Assembly (NCBI RefSeq): GCF_024397915.1
Contig: NZ_CP073347.1
Span: forward strand, 5,022,001-5,086,000
Length of the DNA: 64,000 bases
DNA from: Marinobacterium rhizophilum
GTDB taxonomy: Bacteria > Pseudomonadota > Gammaproteobacteria > Pseudomonadales > Balneatricaceae
Reading direction: 5' to 3'
This document shows, piece after piece, positions 37,140 through 45,567 of the stretch. The position numbers were made by a program, and so were the translations under genes. The notes beneath the pieces were generated by a model that searched no databases, was not told where the DNA came from, and saw only the letters and a list, made by a program, of their open reading frames with translations. The stretch's first letter is position 1; every line of letters begins with the position of its first letter.

Positions 37140-38495
37140 TCAGTCGACGGTGGTTGAAATGACATGGGCGGCAACATCGTCCGTAAGAAGTTGTAACCGC
37201 TGCCCTAGTATTTGCCAAGCCTCTTGCATCTCCTTGGCATAGTTGTGCCGTTGATACGTGCGCTTCACTTTGTTTTCTTCGGTATGGTTCAAGCAGCGCT
37301 CTGCAACCTCCGGTAGCACCCCTGAGGCGACCATGATGGTAGCTCCGGTACGGCGGAGGTCATGTGGAGTCCATTTGCCACCAGGCATTAGCAAAGCCTG
37401 TCCATTCTGGCTTCGCCCGCTCATGGGTCCTTTCTCGTGTGGTCGTTGTCGATCAGTCAGCTGTTTGGTGATGGTCTTTGAGCTTACTGAAGCTGAACCG
37501 TCGCGGTTAGGGTAGCACCAGCGGCCTGCACCGGTCAGAGCATGAAGCTGTTCAAAGTGCCGAATTGCAAATGATGAGAGGTAGACGGTGTGAGGTTTCC
37601 CGTTTTTGCTGTTTTCGGCGGGGATGACCCATTCCTGTTTGCTGAGGTCAACATTTCGCCACTCAGCAGCTAGCAGTTCTCCTATGCGGCAGCAGGTGGA
37701 AAAGCAAATCCATACGGCAGCTTCCGTGGTTATTAGCAGCCCAGCGTTCGGGATTCCTTCCTGTAACTGGCGAATTTCATCATCCGACAATATACGATCT
37801 CGTTCGATGCTTGGTCCACCGATGCTGGTCTTGCTGATAGCTGCTGTTGGGTCGGCGTCGAGAATTTCACGTACAACAGCAAATCGGAACATCTGCCGGA
37901 GTGAGCTGAGTGTGACCTTCGCCATACGAGGTACGCCTCGTGCCAAAAGGGTGTCGGTAATGTTGGTGATATCGCGGCGGCGAACATCTTCAACAGCGAT
38001 CGAACCGATTAGGGGGAACACTTCTTTGGTGAAGAGGCGACGCATCTCTGCGCCCTTGTCCTTGCGGCGCACCAAATCTACTTTTGCCCAATGCTCGAAC
38101 AGCTCTGTTACAGTCCTTCGGCTGCGGTGCGTCTGATTCTCTTGTTCTAGGCGCACAAGCTCGATATCCCGCTCAGCCTGTCGCTGGCGCTCCTCTGTTT
38201 GAAGGTGCTCACGGATATTAGGTAGGCCGCTCTGGTGCAGTGCCGCCAACTCTTTGGCCTTCAATCTGGCTTGAGTCAGTGTGAGGTAACCTGGCTGCGC
38301 TTCCCGGCTATAGCTTCCGATGGGGAGCCGATCCCGGCGACCTTCACTATTGGTGTAACGGAAATAGAAGGAGCGCTGGCCGCTTGGTGTTATGCGGGCT
38401 ATCAATACACCATGACCTCGAATAACGGTTTCATTCAGCCAGCGATCCTTGCTGTCTGGCTTAGCATTAATCTGTCGATCCGTGATCGTTGCCAT
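37140..38495 (-). CDS. int: Tyrosine-type site-specific integrase (P4-like island integrase)
   Basis: The 451-aa protein has an Arm-binding N-terminal DUF4102-like domain (MATITDRQINAKPDSKDRWL through RRDRLPIGSYSREA), a SAM-like core-binding domain near 125-220, and a catalytic domain with Arg 270 (CCRIGELLAAEW), His 378 and Arg 381 (TPHDLRRTG), His 404 (CLNHTEENK) and nucleophile Tyr 414 (TYQRHNY). All catalytic residues are present. The gene points away from a tRNA 3' half 160 bp upstream of its start (before IS256 insertion), as expected for an island integrase beside its att site. Confidence 0.93.
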   Translation of the reverse strand: MATITDRQINAKPDSKDRWLNETVIRGHGVLIARITPSGQRSFYFRYTNSEGRRDRLPIGSYSREAQPGYLTLTQARLKAKELAALHQSGLPNIREHLQTEERQRQAERDIELVRLEQENQTHRSRRTVTELFEHWAKVDLVRRKDKGAEMRRLFTKEVFPLIGSIAVEDVRRRDITNITDTLLARGVPRMAKVTLSSLRQMFRFAVVREILDADPTAAISKTSIGGPSIERDRILSDDEIRQLQEGIPNAGLLITTEAAVWICFSTCCRIGELLAAEWRNVDLSKQEWVIPAENSKNGKPHTVYLSSFAIRHFEQLHALTGAGRWCYPNRDGSASVSSKTITKQLTDRQRPHEKGPMSGRSQNGQALLMPGGKWTPHDLRRTGATIMVASGVLPEVAERCLNHTEENKVKRTYQRHNYAKEMQEAWQILGQRLQLLTDDVAAHVISTTVD

Positions 38496-38657
38496 ATGAG
38501 TCGCTTCTCGTGCCCGTTCTGTGACCGTTTGAGAATAGCTTTGGTGGGATTCTATGGGAAGGCTATGGACAGAAAGAAGACATGTTTTAATCTAAGTTGT
38601 TGATAAATAAGTGAGTGTGGGATCGGGTGGGATTGGTCTGGACGTTCAATTTCTTTT

Positions 38658-38677
38658 ATGGGGTGCAAGGGGTCGAA
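38658..38677 (+). other. tRNA 3' half, left part (attachment site, split by IS256)
   Basis: atggggtgcaag followed by gggtcgaa resembles a tRNA from the anticodon loop through the variable region. Joined to 40066-40092 across the IS256 element, it gives a complete tRNA 3' half ending in CCA, best matched by tRNA-Pro (anticodon GGG reading). The 5' half is absent, so this is an integration-derived repeat (attR) rather than a functional tRNA gene. Confidence 0.65.
38669..38677 (+). repeat. Target-site duplication of IS256 element, left copy
   Basis: ggggtcgaa here is repeated exactly at 40057-40065 on the other side of the element. Nine base pairs fits the 8-9 bp duplications made by IS256-family elements and shows a single intact insertion. 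Confidence 0.85.
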
Positions 38678-40056
38678 GAGTTATGGTGATTTCTGGTGTA
38701 CGGGGAGATAGGAGGGATGGCGTATCCTGTTGATTGATCACGACCAAGATCTCAATCAACAGAGGTGATACGCCATGACCGATTTTACCCTGAGGGCTCT
38801 TTCACAACCAGAGGCACAGGCAGTAGATCCGCTGACCGAGCTGTTGCGTGCAGGGGCACGTGAACTGATCGCACACGCCGTCGAAGCCGAGCTTCAGGGG
38901 CTTCTGAATCAGCACGCCGAATCCCGGCTCCCAGATGGCCGCCAGGCCGTGGTTCGCAATGGCTATTTGCCTGAACGTACCGTCCAGACTGGTATCGGTG
39001 ATGTCGAGATCAAGGTGCCCAAGGTGCGGGACCGAAGCGGTTCCGGGATTCGATTCAACAGCGCGCTACTGCCGCCGTACCTGAAGCGGGCCCGGAGTGT
39101 CGAGGAGTTGTTGCCCTGGCTGTACTTGAAGGGCATCTCCACTGGAGATTTTCAGGACTCACTGGCCGCGCTGCTGGGCGATCAGGCCAAGGGGCTATCG
39201 GCCAATACGATATCCCGACTCAAGAGCCAATGGCTCGAAGAGCACCAGCAATGGCGGCAACGGGACCTGGCGAACTCGCGCTATGTGTACTGGTGGGCCG
39301 ACGGCGTGCACAGCAACGTCCGGATGGATGATCGCCTCTGCCTGCTGGTGATCATTGGCGTCACCGAGCACGGCCGCAAGGAATTGGTTGCGGTTGAAGA
39401 CGGCTACCGGGAGTCGACGGCAAGCTGGGAGGAGTTACTGCTGGGTCTGCGCGAGCGTGGCCTGGAAACCGCGCCGAAGCTGGCGATTGGCGATGGCGCG
39501 CTGGGGTTCTGGAAAGCGATGACCAAAACGTATCCTGCCAGCCGGCACCAGCGCTGCTGGGTACACAAGACGGCGAATGTACTGAACAAGCTGCCCAAAT
39601 CCATGCAACCCAAAGTGAAAGAAGCGCTGCACGATATCTGGATGGCCGAGACGCGTGACGCGGCCACGGTGGCATTTGATCGGACGCTGACCCGGTTCAG
39701 TAGCAAGTATCCCAAAGCCATGGATTGCCTGGCCAAGGACCGGGAAGAGCTGCTGGCGTTCTACGACTTCCCGGCAGAACACTGGGTGCATATCCGGACC
39801 ACCAACCCGATCGAATCGACTTTCGCCACGGTAAGGTTGCGCACCAAACGGACGCGTAACTGCGGCTCCAGGGACACGACGCTGGCGATGGTCTACAAGC
39901 TGTTGGAGTCGGCACAGAAAAACTGGAAACGGATCAAGGGATTTAATCTGCTGACCCTCGTGGTCAACAACGTGAAGTTCAAGGATGGTGAGCAAGTACA
40001 AGATCAATCAGACAGGAACGCCGCCTGACGTCATACACCAGATTTGACAATAACTC
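38678..40056 (+). mobile_element. Intact IS256-family insertion sequence
   Basis: The element is about 1,379 bp, bounded by imperfect inverted repeats: gagttatggtgatttctggt at the left end and, on the opposite strand, gagttattgtcaaatctggt at the right. It holds one uninterrupted transposase gene and is flanked by the 9-bp duplication ggggtcgaa. It landed inside the tRNA-derived attachment site. Confidence 0.88.
38775..40028 (+). CDS. IS256 (Mutator-like) family transposase
   Basis: The 417-aa transposase is full length. DDE residues are Asp 176 (YWWADGVHSNVR), Asp 240 (LAIGDGALGFW) and Glu 347 (RTTNPIESTFATVRLRT), with the Cys/His-containing RHQRCWVHKTANVL near 258-271 between them, all typical. 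A good ribosome site (agaggtg) precedes the ATG. No lesions are visible, so it may still be active. Confidence 0.95.
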   Translation: MTDFTLRALSQPEAQAVDPLTELLRAGARELIAHAVEAELQGLLNQHAESRLPDGRQAVVRNGYLPERTVQTGIGDVEIKVPKVRDRSGSGIRFNSALLPPYLKRARSVEELLPWLYLKGISTGDFQDSLAALLGDQAKGLSANTISRLKSQWLEEHQQWRQRDLANSRYVYWWADGVHSNVRMDDRLCLLVIIGVTEHGRKELVAVEDGYRESTASWEELLLGLRERGLETAPKLAIGDGALGFWKAMTKTYPASRHQRCWVHKTANVLNKLPKSMQPKVKEALHDIWMAETRDAATVAFDRTLTRFSSKYPKAMDCLAKDREELLAFYDFPAEHWVHIRTTNPIESTFATVRLRTKRTRNCGSRDTTLAMVYKLLESAQKNWKRIKGFNLLTLVVNNVKFKDGEQVQDQSDRNAA

Positions 40057-40092
40057 GGGGTCGAAGGTTCAAATCCTTTCGTCCCGACCATT
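40057..40092 (+). other. tRNA 3' end, right part of split attachment site
   Basis: After the duplicated 9 bp, the sequence gaaggttcaaatccttt forms a normal T-arm (loop ttcaaat) followed by an acceptor 3' strand cgtcccg, discriminator A and CCA (ends 40092). This is the downstream end of the tRNA whose anticodon-loop part lies at 38658-38677. A tRNA beginning cgggacg would pair with it; none is seen in the window. It marks the right junction of the integrated island. Confidence 0.75.
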
Positions 40093-40106
40093 GAATTCAA
40101 AGACTT

Positions 40107-40140
40107 AGGCCGATAGATCATCTATCGGCCTTTGTCGTTT
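40107..40140 (+). terminator. Rho-independent terminator downstream of tRNA end
   Basis: aggccgatag (from 40107) pairs with ctatcggcct (to 40131) to give an 11-bp or longer stem around atcat, followed by tttgtcgttt. It is the original terminator of the tRNA gene whose 3' end is at 40092. Confidence 0.8.
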
Positions 40141-40421
40141 CTGGGGTTTTTCTTTTCTGGTCGCCGTTTCTCGCTAAGTTGCTGTATGCCACCAGCTGGA
40201 TGGTTCATTTTTCGCAATCCTGCGTCACCGTTTCCTGCATCTCAGAGAAACCCTATTGCTGGTGCGAGAATAGCGCTGGGTTGGCATCGGCGGTGGTGGT
40301 TTTCAGTGCAACTCTAGCTCAGTCATGAACGCTGCTCTGCAGAGCGGATTAATCTTGGGCTCATGTCATGGGAAACTGCTTCAAGCCGTCGAGTTACACG
40401 GGCGTCTGCGAACTGTAGTGG
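40141..40421. other. Non-coding region right of the island junction
   Basis: No gene recognised in about 280 bp. The segment tgtagtggtcaactaa at 40414-40429 looks like the terminal repeat of an IS3-type element, whose gene remnant follows. Confidence 0.4.
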
Positions 40422-40592
40422 TCAACTAATACCAGACACTACGTTAAGTTTTTCTTTGGCTCTGGCTGGCGGAACGCCATCGTTATACTGGTGAGGGCGC
40501 AGCCAGTTGTAGCGGTGCATTAGATAGTAGCTAAGGTCACGTTTCGCCTCGAGGAGGCTGGCATAGCCGGGGATGGGGTTCGCATTGGGCCA
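40422..40592 (-). pseudogene. IS3-family OrfB C-terminal fragment
   Basis: The minus strand encodes NPIPGYASLLEAKRDLSYYL, then MHRYNWLRPHQYNDGVPPAR and AKEKLNVVSGIS ending at a stop, which is the end of an IS3-type OrfB (the YNxxRPHxxN/G..PP motif). An IR-like tgtagtggtc end lies just beyond. Only about 57 residues remain. Confidence 0.8.
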
Positions 40593-40790
40593 TCCTTTTC
40601 AAAGGAAGGCCAATGATGAAACATCCCTATTTCATGTATTAACCCTCCGGGTTAATAACAACAATGCGGGCAACAGCAGGGTAGTTCCTCCGAAAAGTAC
40701 CGGCACTAAAGAGAGAGTTTCTCGCAAGTGACTCGCATCAGGTTCCGCACGAAAAAAACAGCGACACCGCCAGTCAGGCCTTCATCACCC
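40593..40790. terminator. Short non-coding region with hairpin
   Basis: attaaccctccgggttaat (40638-40656) forms a short perfect hairpin in this 200-bp gap downstream of the dehalogenase gene. It may act as a terminator, but lacks a clear T-run. No gene here. Confidence 0.35.
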
Positions 40791-41489
40791 TTAGTCTTTT
40801 CCCCAGTGCTGGATGATCTGTTCGGCGAGATCGCCGAGGCTGGGTGAAACAAGGTCCGGCGGCAGCATGTTGCTGGCGGGCAGGAGGGCGTTGTGGGGGC
40901 GGGTCACGAGTGCGCCGCGACAGCCGGCGGCCTGGGCGCCCAGGGTGTCCCACAGGTGGCAGGCCAGCAGGCACAGGTCCGACGTTTTGACGCTCAGGGC
41001 CTGGGCGACCTGGTGGTAGGTTTCGGGCGCGGGCTTGAACTTTTGTACGGCCTCAACGCTGAACCGCTGCTCGAAAAAGTCGTTGATGCCGGCGTATTCC
41101 AGCGGTGTGGGGGAGCTGGTACTGGCGGAGTTGGTCAGGGTGACCAGCCGAAAGCCTGCATCGCGCAGCCGTCTGAGGGCCGGGATCACGTCCGGGTGTG
41201 GCGGCAGGGTATTCATGCGCTGCTTCAGTTCATCGATATCGGTTTCGGTGAGCGGTACGTCGTGGGTGGAGGCCAGCATGCGCAGCGTGCCTGCGCCCAG
41301 TTCGCCAAACGGGGTGTAAAGGCCCGACAGGGTCAGGGTCTGGGAGTAGAGGATCAGTTGCGCAAACCATTCGCGCATCACGCCGGGGTTGCCGAACCGG
41401 CGTGCAAACAGCGGCTCAAGATGGGTGATGTCGAGCAGGGTTTCATTGACATCGAAAACGATGATCGAAGGGGGCTTGGGCTCTGGCAT
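40791..41489 (-). CDS. Haloacid dehalogenase type II (L-2-haloacid dehalogenase-like)
   Basis: The 232-aa HAD protein begins at the ATG at 41489, chosen because the conserved MPEPKPPSIIVFDVNETLLD starts there (an in-frame start at 41561 adds an unconserved extension). Motif I is FDVNETLLD (Asp nucleophile), motif II LVTLTNSA with Ser/Thr near residue 115, and Lys in VEAVQKFKPAPETYHQVA near 150. It may hydrolyse 2-haloacids or a phosphate ester. It sits immediately right of the island junction in the GC-richer chromosome. Confidence 0.87.
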   Translation of the reverse strand: MPEPKPPSIIVFDVNETLLDITHLEPLFARRFGNPGVMREWFAQLILYSQTLTLSGLYTPFGELGAGTLRMLASTHDVPLTETDIDELKQRMNTLPPHPDVIPALRRLRDAGFRLVTLTNSASTSSPTPLEYAGINDFFEQRFSVEAVQKFKPAPETYHQVAQALSVKTSDLCLLACHLWDTLGAQAAGCRGALVTRPHNALLPASNMLPPDLVSPSLGDLAEQIIQHWGKD

Positions 41490-41618
41490 GGCGCATCCTC
41501 TGGCGGCTATGAGTCGACCGGGCAATGGCATCGGGCTGCCCCGCATTGCCCGTTCCAGCATAGTACCCCGGTCGGCTCTGCTGGTATTTTACAGAACACC
41601 TGGGCGCATTGGCGAAAA

Positions 41619-42557
41619 TCAACAGCCCCTAATTGTTTCCCCCGGAGTGGAGCCTTGCGTCAGCTGCTCGCATTTTTGCTGCAGGAAGGTTTTCATCACC
41701 CGGACCAGGGGGCTGAGCTGGCGACGGTCGGCAACCACCAGGTAAAGCGGTGCCAGTTCGCCCTGCCAGTCCGGGCAGACCCGTACCAGCCGGCCGGCAC
41801 GGATATCGCCGGCTACATCCAATTCGGACTTGCAGGCGATGCCCTTGCCGCTGATGGCCCAGCGGCGCACCATGTCGCCGTCGTTGGAGGAGCAGTTGCC
41901 GCTGACTGCGACCAGCACTTCGTCATCTTTCTGGGCATGGGTGAACTGCCACTGTTCGTGTACCCGCTCGCCCACCATGAAACACAGGCAGTTGAAGTTC
42001 ACCAGATCGTAGGGGGTTGCAGGCTGGCCTGCACGGGCAATGAACTCGGGTGAGGCGCAGAGAATGCGCCGGTTGTTCGCGGCCAGGGGAATCGCAATCT
42101 GCGTCGAGTCCGGCGGTACGCCATAGCGAATGGCGAGATCGACTTCCTCCTTGACGACGTTGGACACCTGGTCCGACAGGTTCAGGCGTATCTGGATATC
42201 CGGATGCAGGGCCTGGAAGTCGTCCAGCCAGGGGGCCAGCAGGTTGCGGCCAAAGTCGGATGACACCGATACCCGCAACGTACCCCGGGCGGCGGCATGG
42301 ATGGCGTGGGCGGCATCCCGGCCTTCGGTCATCAGCTTGAGCGCCTGCTGGCAGTAGCGCAGGTACAGTGCGCCTTGCTGGGTCAGGCGCAGGCTGCGGG
42401 TCGAGCGAATCATCAGCAAGGCATCCACGTCTTCTTCCACCCTTTTGAGCGCGGCGCTCGCAGCGGCGGGGGTCAGCCCCAGGCTTCTGGCGGCCCGGGA
42501 CAGGCTGCCCAGCTCCGCGGTGCGGGTGAAGATTTCGATGTCTTTAAAGGCTTTCAT
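41619..42557 (-). CDS. LysR-family transcriptional regulator
   Basis: The 312-aa protein has an N-terminal winged helix (MKAFKDIEIFTRTAELGSLS, RAARSLGLTPAAASAALKRV) and GTLRVSVSSDFGRNLLAPWL opening the effector domain near residue 90, as in the CrgA/AaeR-like LysR group. It is divergent from the nitroreductase gene (190-bp gap) and probably regulates it. Confidence 0.93.
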   Translation of the reverse strand: MKAFKDIEIFTRTAELGSLSRAARSLGLTPAAASAALKRVEEDVDALLMIRSTRSLRLTQQGALYLRYCQQALKLMTEGRDAAHAIHAAARGTLRVSVSSDFGRNLLAPWLDDFQALHPDIQIRLNLSDQVSNVVKEEVDLAIRYGVPPDSTQIAIPLAANNRRILCASPEFIARAGQPATPYDLVNFNCLCFMVGERVHEQWQFTHAQKDDEVLVAVSGNCSSNDGDMVRRWAISGKGIACKSELDVAGDIRAGRLVRVCPDWQGELAPLYLVVADRRQLSPLVRVMKTFLQQKCEQLTQGSTPGETIRGC

Positions 42558-42747
42558 TATTAAATTTTATTTGAAAGTGATGTTATTAATTAGCTGTTAT
42601 TCAAACTTTATGCATAGAGTATGCTGTGTCAAACCGCTGCAGCGCAATGGCTTGTCGCGTTCAGCGCAGGATTTGGCAGTCCATTCGGCGCGGCTGCCGT
42701 CATCGTGATAGTTAATCCGTTACCCGTTATATAGAGAAGAGTTCAGC
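42558..42747. promoter_or_regulatory. Divergent control region, LysR / nitroreductase
   Basis: A 190-bp gap with an AT-rich left half (42558-42610, repeated attaa/ttaat motifs) suitable for LysR binding and divergent promoters. No exact operator is assigned. Confidence 0.4.
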
Positions 42748-43401
42748 ATGACGATTCAGCAGGTTTCCAAAGCGCGTTACACCACCAAGGTATTCGATGC
42801 CAGCTACCAGATCCCGCAGGGTAAGATCGACAAGATCATGGCGCTGCTGCAGATGAGCCCGTCGTCGGTCAACTCGCAGCCCTGGCACTTCGTGATTGCC
42901 TCCACCGCAGAGGGCAAGGCGCGTATCGCCAGGGCGGCCACCGGCGCCTATGCGTATAACGAGCCCAAGATTCTGAAGGCGTCCCACGTAATCGCGCTGT
43001 GCGCGAAAACCGACATTGATGCTGCGTACCTTGAGCAACTGCTGGACCAGGAAGAGGCCAGTGGCCGCTTTGCCAGCGCCGACCAGCGTGCCGCCCAGCA
43101 CAGGGCCCGCTCCTCGTTCGTCAACCTGCACAAGGATGAGCGCAAGGATATGCAGCACTGGGTGGAAAAGCAGGTTTACCTGGCGCTCGGCACCCTGTTG
43201 CTGGGCGCGGGTGCACTGAATATCGATGCCTGCCCGATGGAAGGCTTCGACCCCGAGATTCTGGATGCGGAGCTGGGCCTGAAGGAACAGGGCTATGGCA
43301 GTGTTGTGCTGGTATCGCTGGGCAAGCGCTCGGAAGACGATTTTAACGCACCCCTGCCTAAATCCCGCCACGCGCTGGAGCAGGTCTTTACCCGCATTTA
43401 A
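42748..43401 (+). CDS. nfsB: Oxygen-insensitive NAD(P)H nitroreductase (NfsB type)
   Basis: The 217-aa FMN protein has YTTKVFDASYQIPQGKID near residue 11, LLQMSPSSVNSQPWHFVIA at 33-51 (FMN-binding), and ACPMEGFDPEILDAELGL near 163, all as in NfsB. It reduces nitroaromatics, quinones and flavins with NAD(P)H. A ribosome site (agaagag) precedes the ATG. Confidence 0.9.
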   Translation: MTIQQVSKARYTTKVFDASYQIPQGKIDKIMALLQMSPSSVNSQPWHFVIASTAEGKARIARAATGAYAYNEPKILKASHVIALCAKTDIDAAYLEQLLDQEEASGRFASADQRAAQHRARSSFVNLHKDERKDMQHWVEKQVYLALGTLLLGAGALNIDACPMEGFDPEILDAELGLKEQGYGSVVLVSLGKRSEDDFNAPLPKSRHALEQVFTRI

Positions 43402-43762
43402 GCCAGCTAGCATCATCTGGGGCAGGGGTATTGCCTGCTCTTTCCCTTCATGCCTGTCGCTGATGGTTGATGAGCGCCCTATCATGCGGCCTTTACCCGG
43501 CACGCACGTGCCGTGCTGCGGGGCGTTTGGTGGTATAGTGAGGCCCACACAGCGGCATGGCCGCGGGCACCGGATCAGACCCCGGGTTCAACCTGCTTGC
43601 GACCTGCCTTTTGTGAGTGCCCCCGGTGAATTATTCCCCGGCGGGCAACTACGGTAATAGCGATCCCCTTGCCAGGACGGTGAACAGATGCGGTGCGCGC
43701 CAGCGCCACCTCAAAGGCGCTGACGCGCAAAACCGGGGCACTTTCAGGCGTTGGAGGCAACG
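43402..43762. promoter_or_regulatory. Intergenic leader region with strong hairpin
   Basis: About 360 bp, no gene. A 13-bp stem with one mismatch (43695-43707 with 43716-43728, loop acctcaaa) is followed by aaaa, in the likely leader of the next LysR gene. tatagt near 43533 could be a -10 element. Confidence 0.4.
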
Positions 43763-44683
43763 ATGTCAGGTATTCATGATCGGCTGGACTGGAACCTTCT
43801 GCGCACCTTTATTGCGATCGTGCAGGAGGGCAGCATCAGCCGTGCGGCCGAACGCCTGCACCTGACGCAGCCCGCGGTGAGCCTGGCGCTCAAGCGCCTG
43901 GAAGACCGCCTGGGTGAGCGCATGATCGTGCGCAGCGGCAATACCTTCGAGCTCAGTGGTGCCGGGGAACTGGTGTATCGCGAGGCGGTGGTGATTTATG
44001 GCAGCATCGCGCGGCTTTCCATGGCCGTGCGCGATGTCCCCAACGACCTCAGCGGTGTGGTGCGCCTGGCCCTGGTAACCGGCGTCAACAGTGAGCTGTT
44101 CGATCAGGTACTGAGTGATTTTCATCGCAATAACCCCCGCGTGACCTTCGAGATACTGACCGGCTCCAGTGACGATGTTCAGCACGCCCTGCTGCATTAC
44201 AACGCCGCCTTTGGCATTTGCCTGAAACGCCGCAAGATCGAAGGCCTGAGCGATACCGTGCTGCTGCACCAGCGCTACTATCTGTATTGCGGCGAATCCC
44301 ACCCGCTGTTTGGCAAGAAAAACCTGCAGGTGGAACACCTGCGCAACGAGAATTTCGTCTCCTTCGCCAGCGAACAGCTGGACGGTGTGCTGGCGCCGCT
44401 GGCGCTGTACCGCGCCCAGGAGCGCCTGGAAGGGCGCACCGTTGGCACCAGTTGCAGCCTGGATGAAGTGGCTCGCATGGTGCGTACCGGCATCGGTATC
44501 GGCGCCTTGCCGGAACACGTGGTGCGGGCGGACCTGGATGCCAGCCGCCTGTGGAAGCTGCCGCCGGAGGACGGGGTTGCCCGTATCAGTCTCTACCTGA
44601 TGTGGAACCAGAACCCGCGCTTCAGCGAGGCTGAGGAAGTGTTCTTCAGTTGCCTGCTGGGCGCCCTGCGGGCCGCGGAGTAA
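43763..44683 (+). CDS. LysR-family regulator facing the ABC/TRAP catabolic run
   Basis: The 306-aa protein starts MSGIHDRLDWNLLRTFIAIV at the ATG at 43763, with GGAGG five bases upstream. The winged helix includes GSISRAAERLHLTQPAVSLAL; effector domain from LSGVVRLALVTGVNSELF near residue 95. It converges on the ABC transporter genes with a strong terminator between them and is a reasonable candidate regulator of that operon. Confidence 0.93.
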   Translation: MSGIHDRLDWNLLRTFIAIVQEGSISRAAERLHLTQPAVSLALKRLEDRLGERMIVRSGNTFELSGAGELVYREAVVIYGSIARLSMAVRDVPNDLSGVVRLALVTGVNSELFDQVLSDFHRNNPRVTFEILTGSSDDVQHALLHYNAAFGICLKRRKIEGLSDTVLLHQRYYLYCGESHPLFGKKNLQVEHLRNENFVSFASEQLDGVLAPLALYRAQERLEGRTVGTSCSLDEVARMVRTGIGIGALPEHVVRADLDASRLWKLPPEDGVARISLYLMWNQNPRFSEAEEVFFSCLLGALRAAE

Positions 44684-44706
44684 ACCGCCTTATTTGCTTA
44701 TTTGTT

Positions 44707-44747
44707 AAAAAGCCCCGCGCTGATTGGCTGATCAGCGCGGGGTTTTT
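44707..44747. terminator. Bidirectional rho-independent terminator
   Basis: A perfect 12-bp stem (ccccgcgctgat 44713-44724 with atcagcgcgggg 44731-44742) around tggctg, with aaaaa before and ttttt after. It ends both the LysR gene and the opposing ABC/TRAP operon. Confidence 0.95.
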
Positions 44748-44766
44748 GCATTCCAGTGCGGTTAAA

Positions 44767-45567
44767 TCAGGATGCCGCGGGCAGCAGGGTCGCCGATAGC
44801 AGTTCCTTTGTATAGGGGTGCTGCGGGCTGGCAAACAGGTCCTGGCCTTCGGCTTTTTCCACCACTTGCCCCTGGTACATCACGCAGACGTGATCCGCCA
44901 GATGTTCGACAACCGCCAGGTTGTGGCTGATAAACACCATGGTCAGGTTGAACTCCTGCTTCAGATCCAGCAGCAGGTTGATGACCTGGGCCTGCACCGA
45001 CACATCCAGTGCGCTGGTGGGTTCGTCGCAGATCAGCAGTGGCGGGTTGAGCATCAGAGCGCGGGCGATGGCGACGCGCTGGCACTGGCCGCCGGACAGC
45101 TCGCCGGGGCGGGCATGGGCCAGGTGTCGTGGAAAGCCGACCTTGTCCAGCATGGCCATGACAAGGCGCGAGCGCTCGGCGCTGTTGCTCTGGCTTTTGT
45201 GAATCAACAGCGGCTGCAGCAGGTTGTCGTGCACGCTGAACGCGGGGTTCAGTGACGAGTAGGGGTCCTGGAACACCGGCTGTATCAGGCTGGAGCGTTC
45301 CAGCCGTGACATCGCCAGAATGGGCTTGCCGTTAAGCAGCACGTCGCCGCTGTCCGGGGTGTTCAGCCCCAGCATGATGCTGGCCAGGGTGCTTTTGCCG
45401 CAGCCGGATTCTCCCACCAGCCCAAGGGTGCTGCCACGCTCCAGCTGAATGGACACATCCCGCAGGGCATGGATGCTGTGGGCCGGCTTGAACAGGCCGC
45501 CGTTGAGCTTGTAGGTGCGGCTGACATGGCGGATATCAAGGACGATTTCCCGGGACGAATCAGACAT
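44767..45567 (-). CDS. Peptide/nickel-type ABC transporter ATPase (DppF-like)
   Basis: The 266-aa ATPase has Walker A GLVGESGCGKSTLA near residue 55, Q-loop PVFQDPYSSLNP, signature LSGGQCQRVAIARALML near 165 and Walker B LLICDEPTSALD. It is the last gene of the five-gene ABC set, overlapping the stop of the preceding ATPase by one base. Partner of the DppD-like ATPase. Confidence 0.93.
   Translation of the reverse strand: MSDSSREIVLDIRHVSRTYKLNGGLFKPAHSIHALRDVSIQLERGSTLGLVGESGCGKSTLASIMLGLNTPDSGDVLLNGKPILAMSRLERSSLIQPVFQDPYSSLNPAFSVHDNLLQPLLIHKSQSNSAERSRLVMAMLDKVGFPRHLAHARPGELSGGQCQRVAIARALMLNPPLLICDEPTSALDVSVQAQVINLLLDLKQEFNLTMVFISHNLAVVEHLADHVCVMYQGQVVEKAEGQDLFASPQHPYTKELLSATLLPAAS

Noticed and set aside
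39361..40007. Open frames antisense to the IS256 transposase
   Set aside because: Shadows of the transposase coding sequence.
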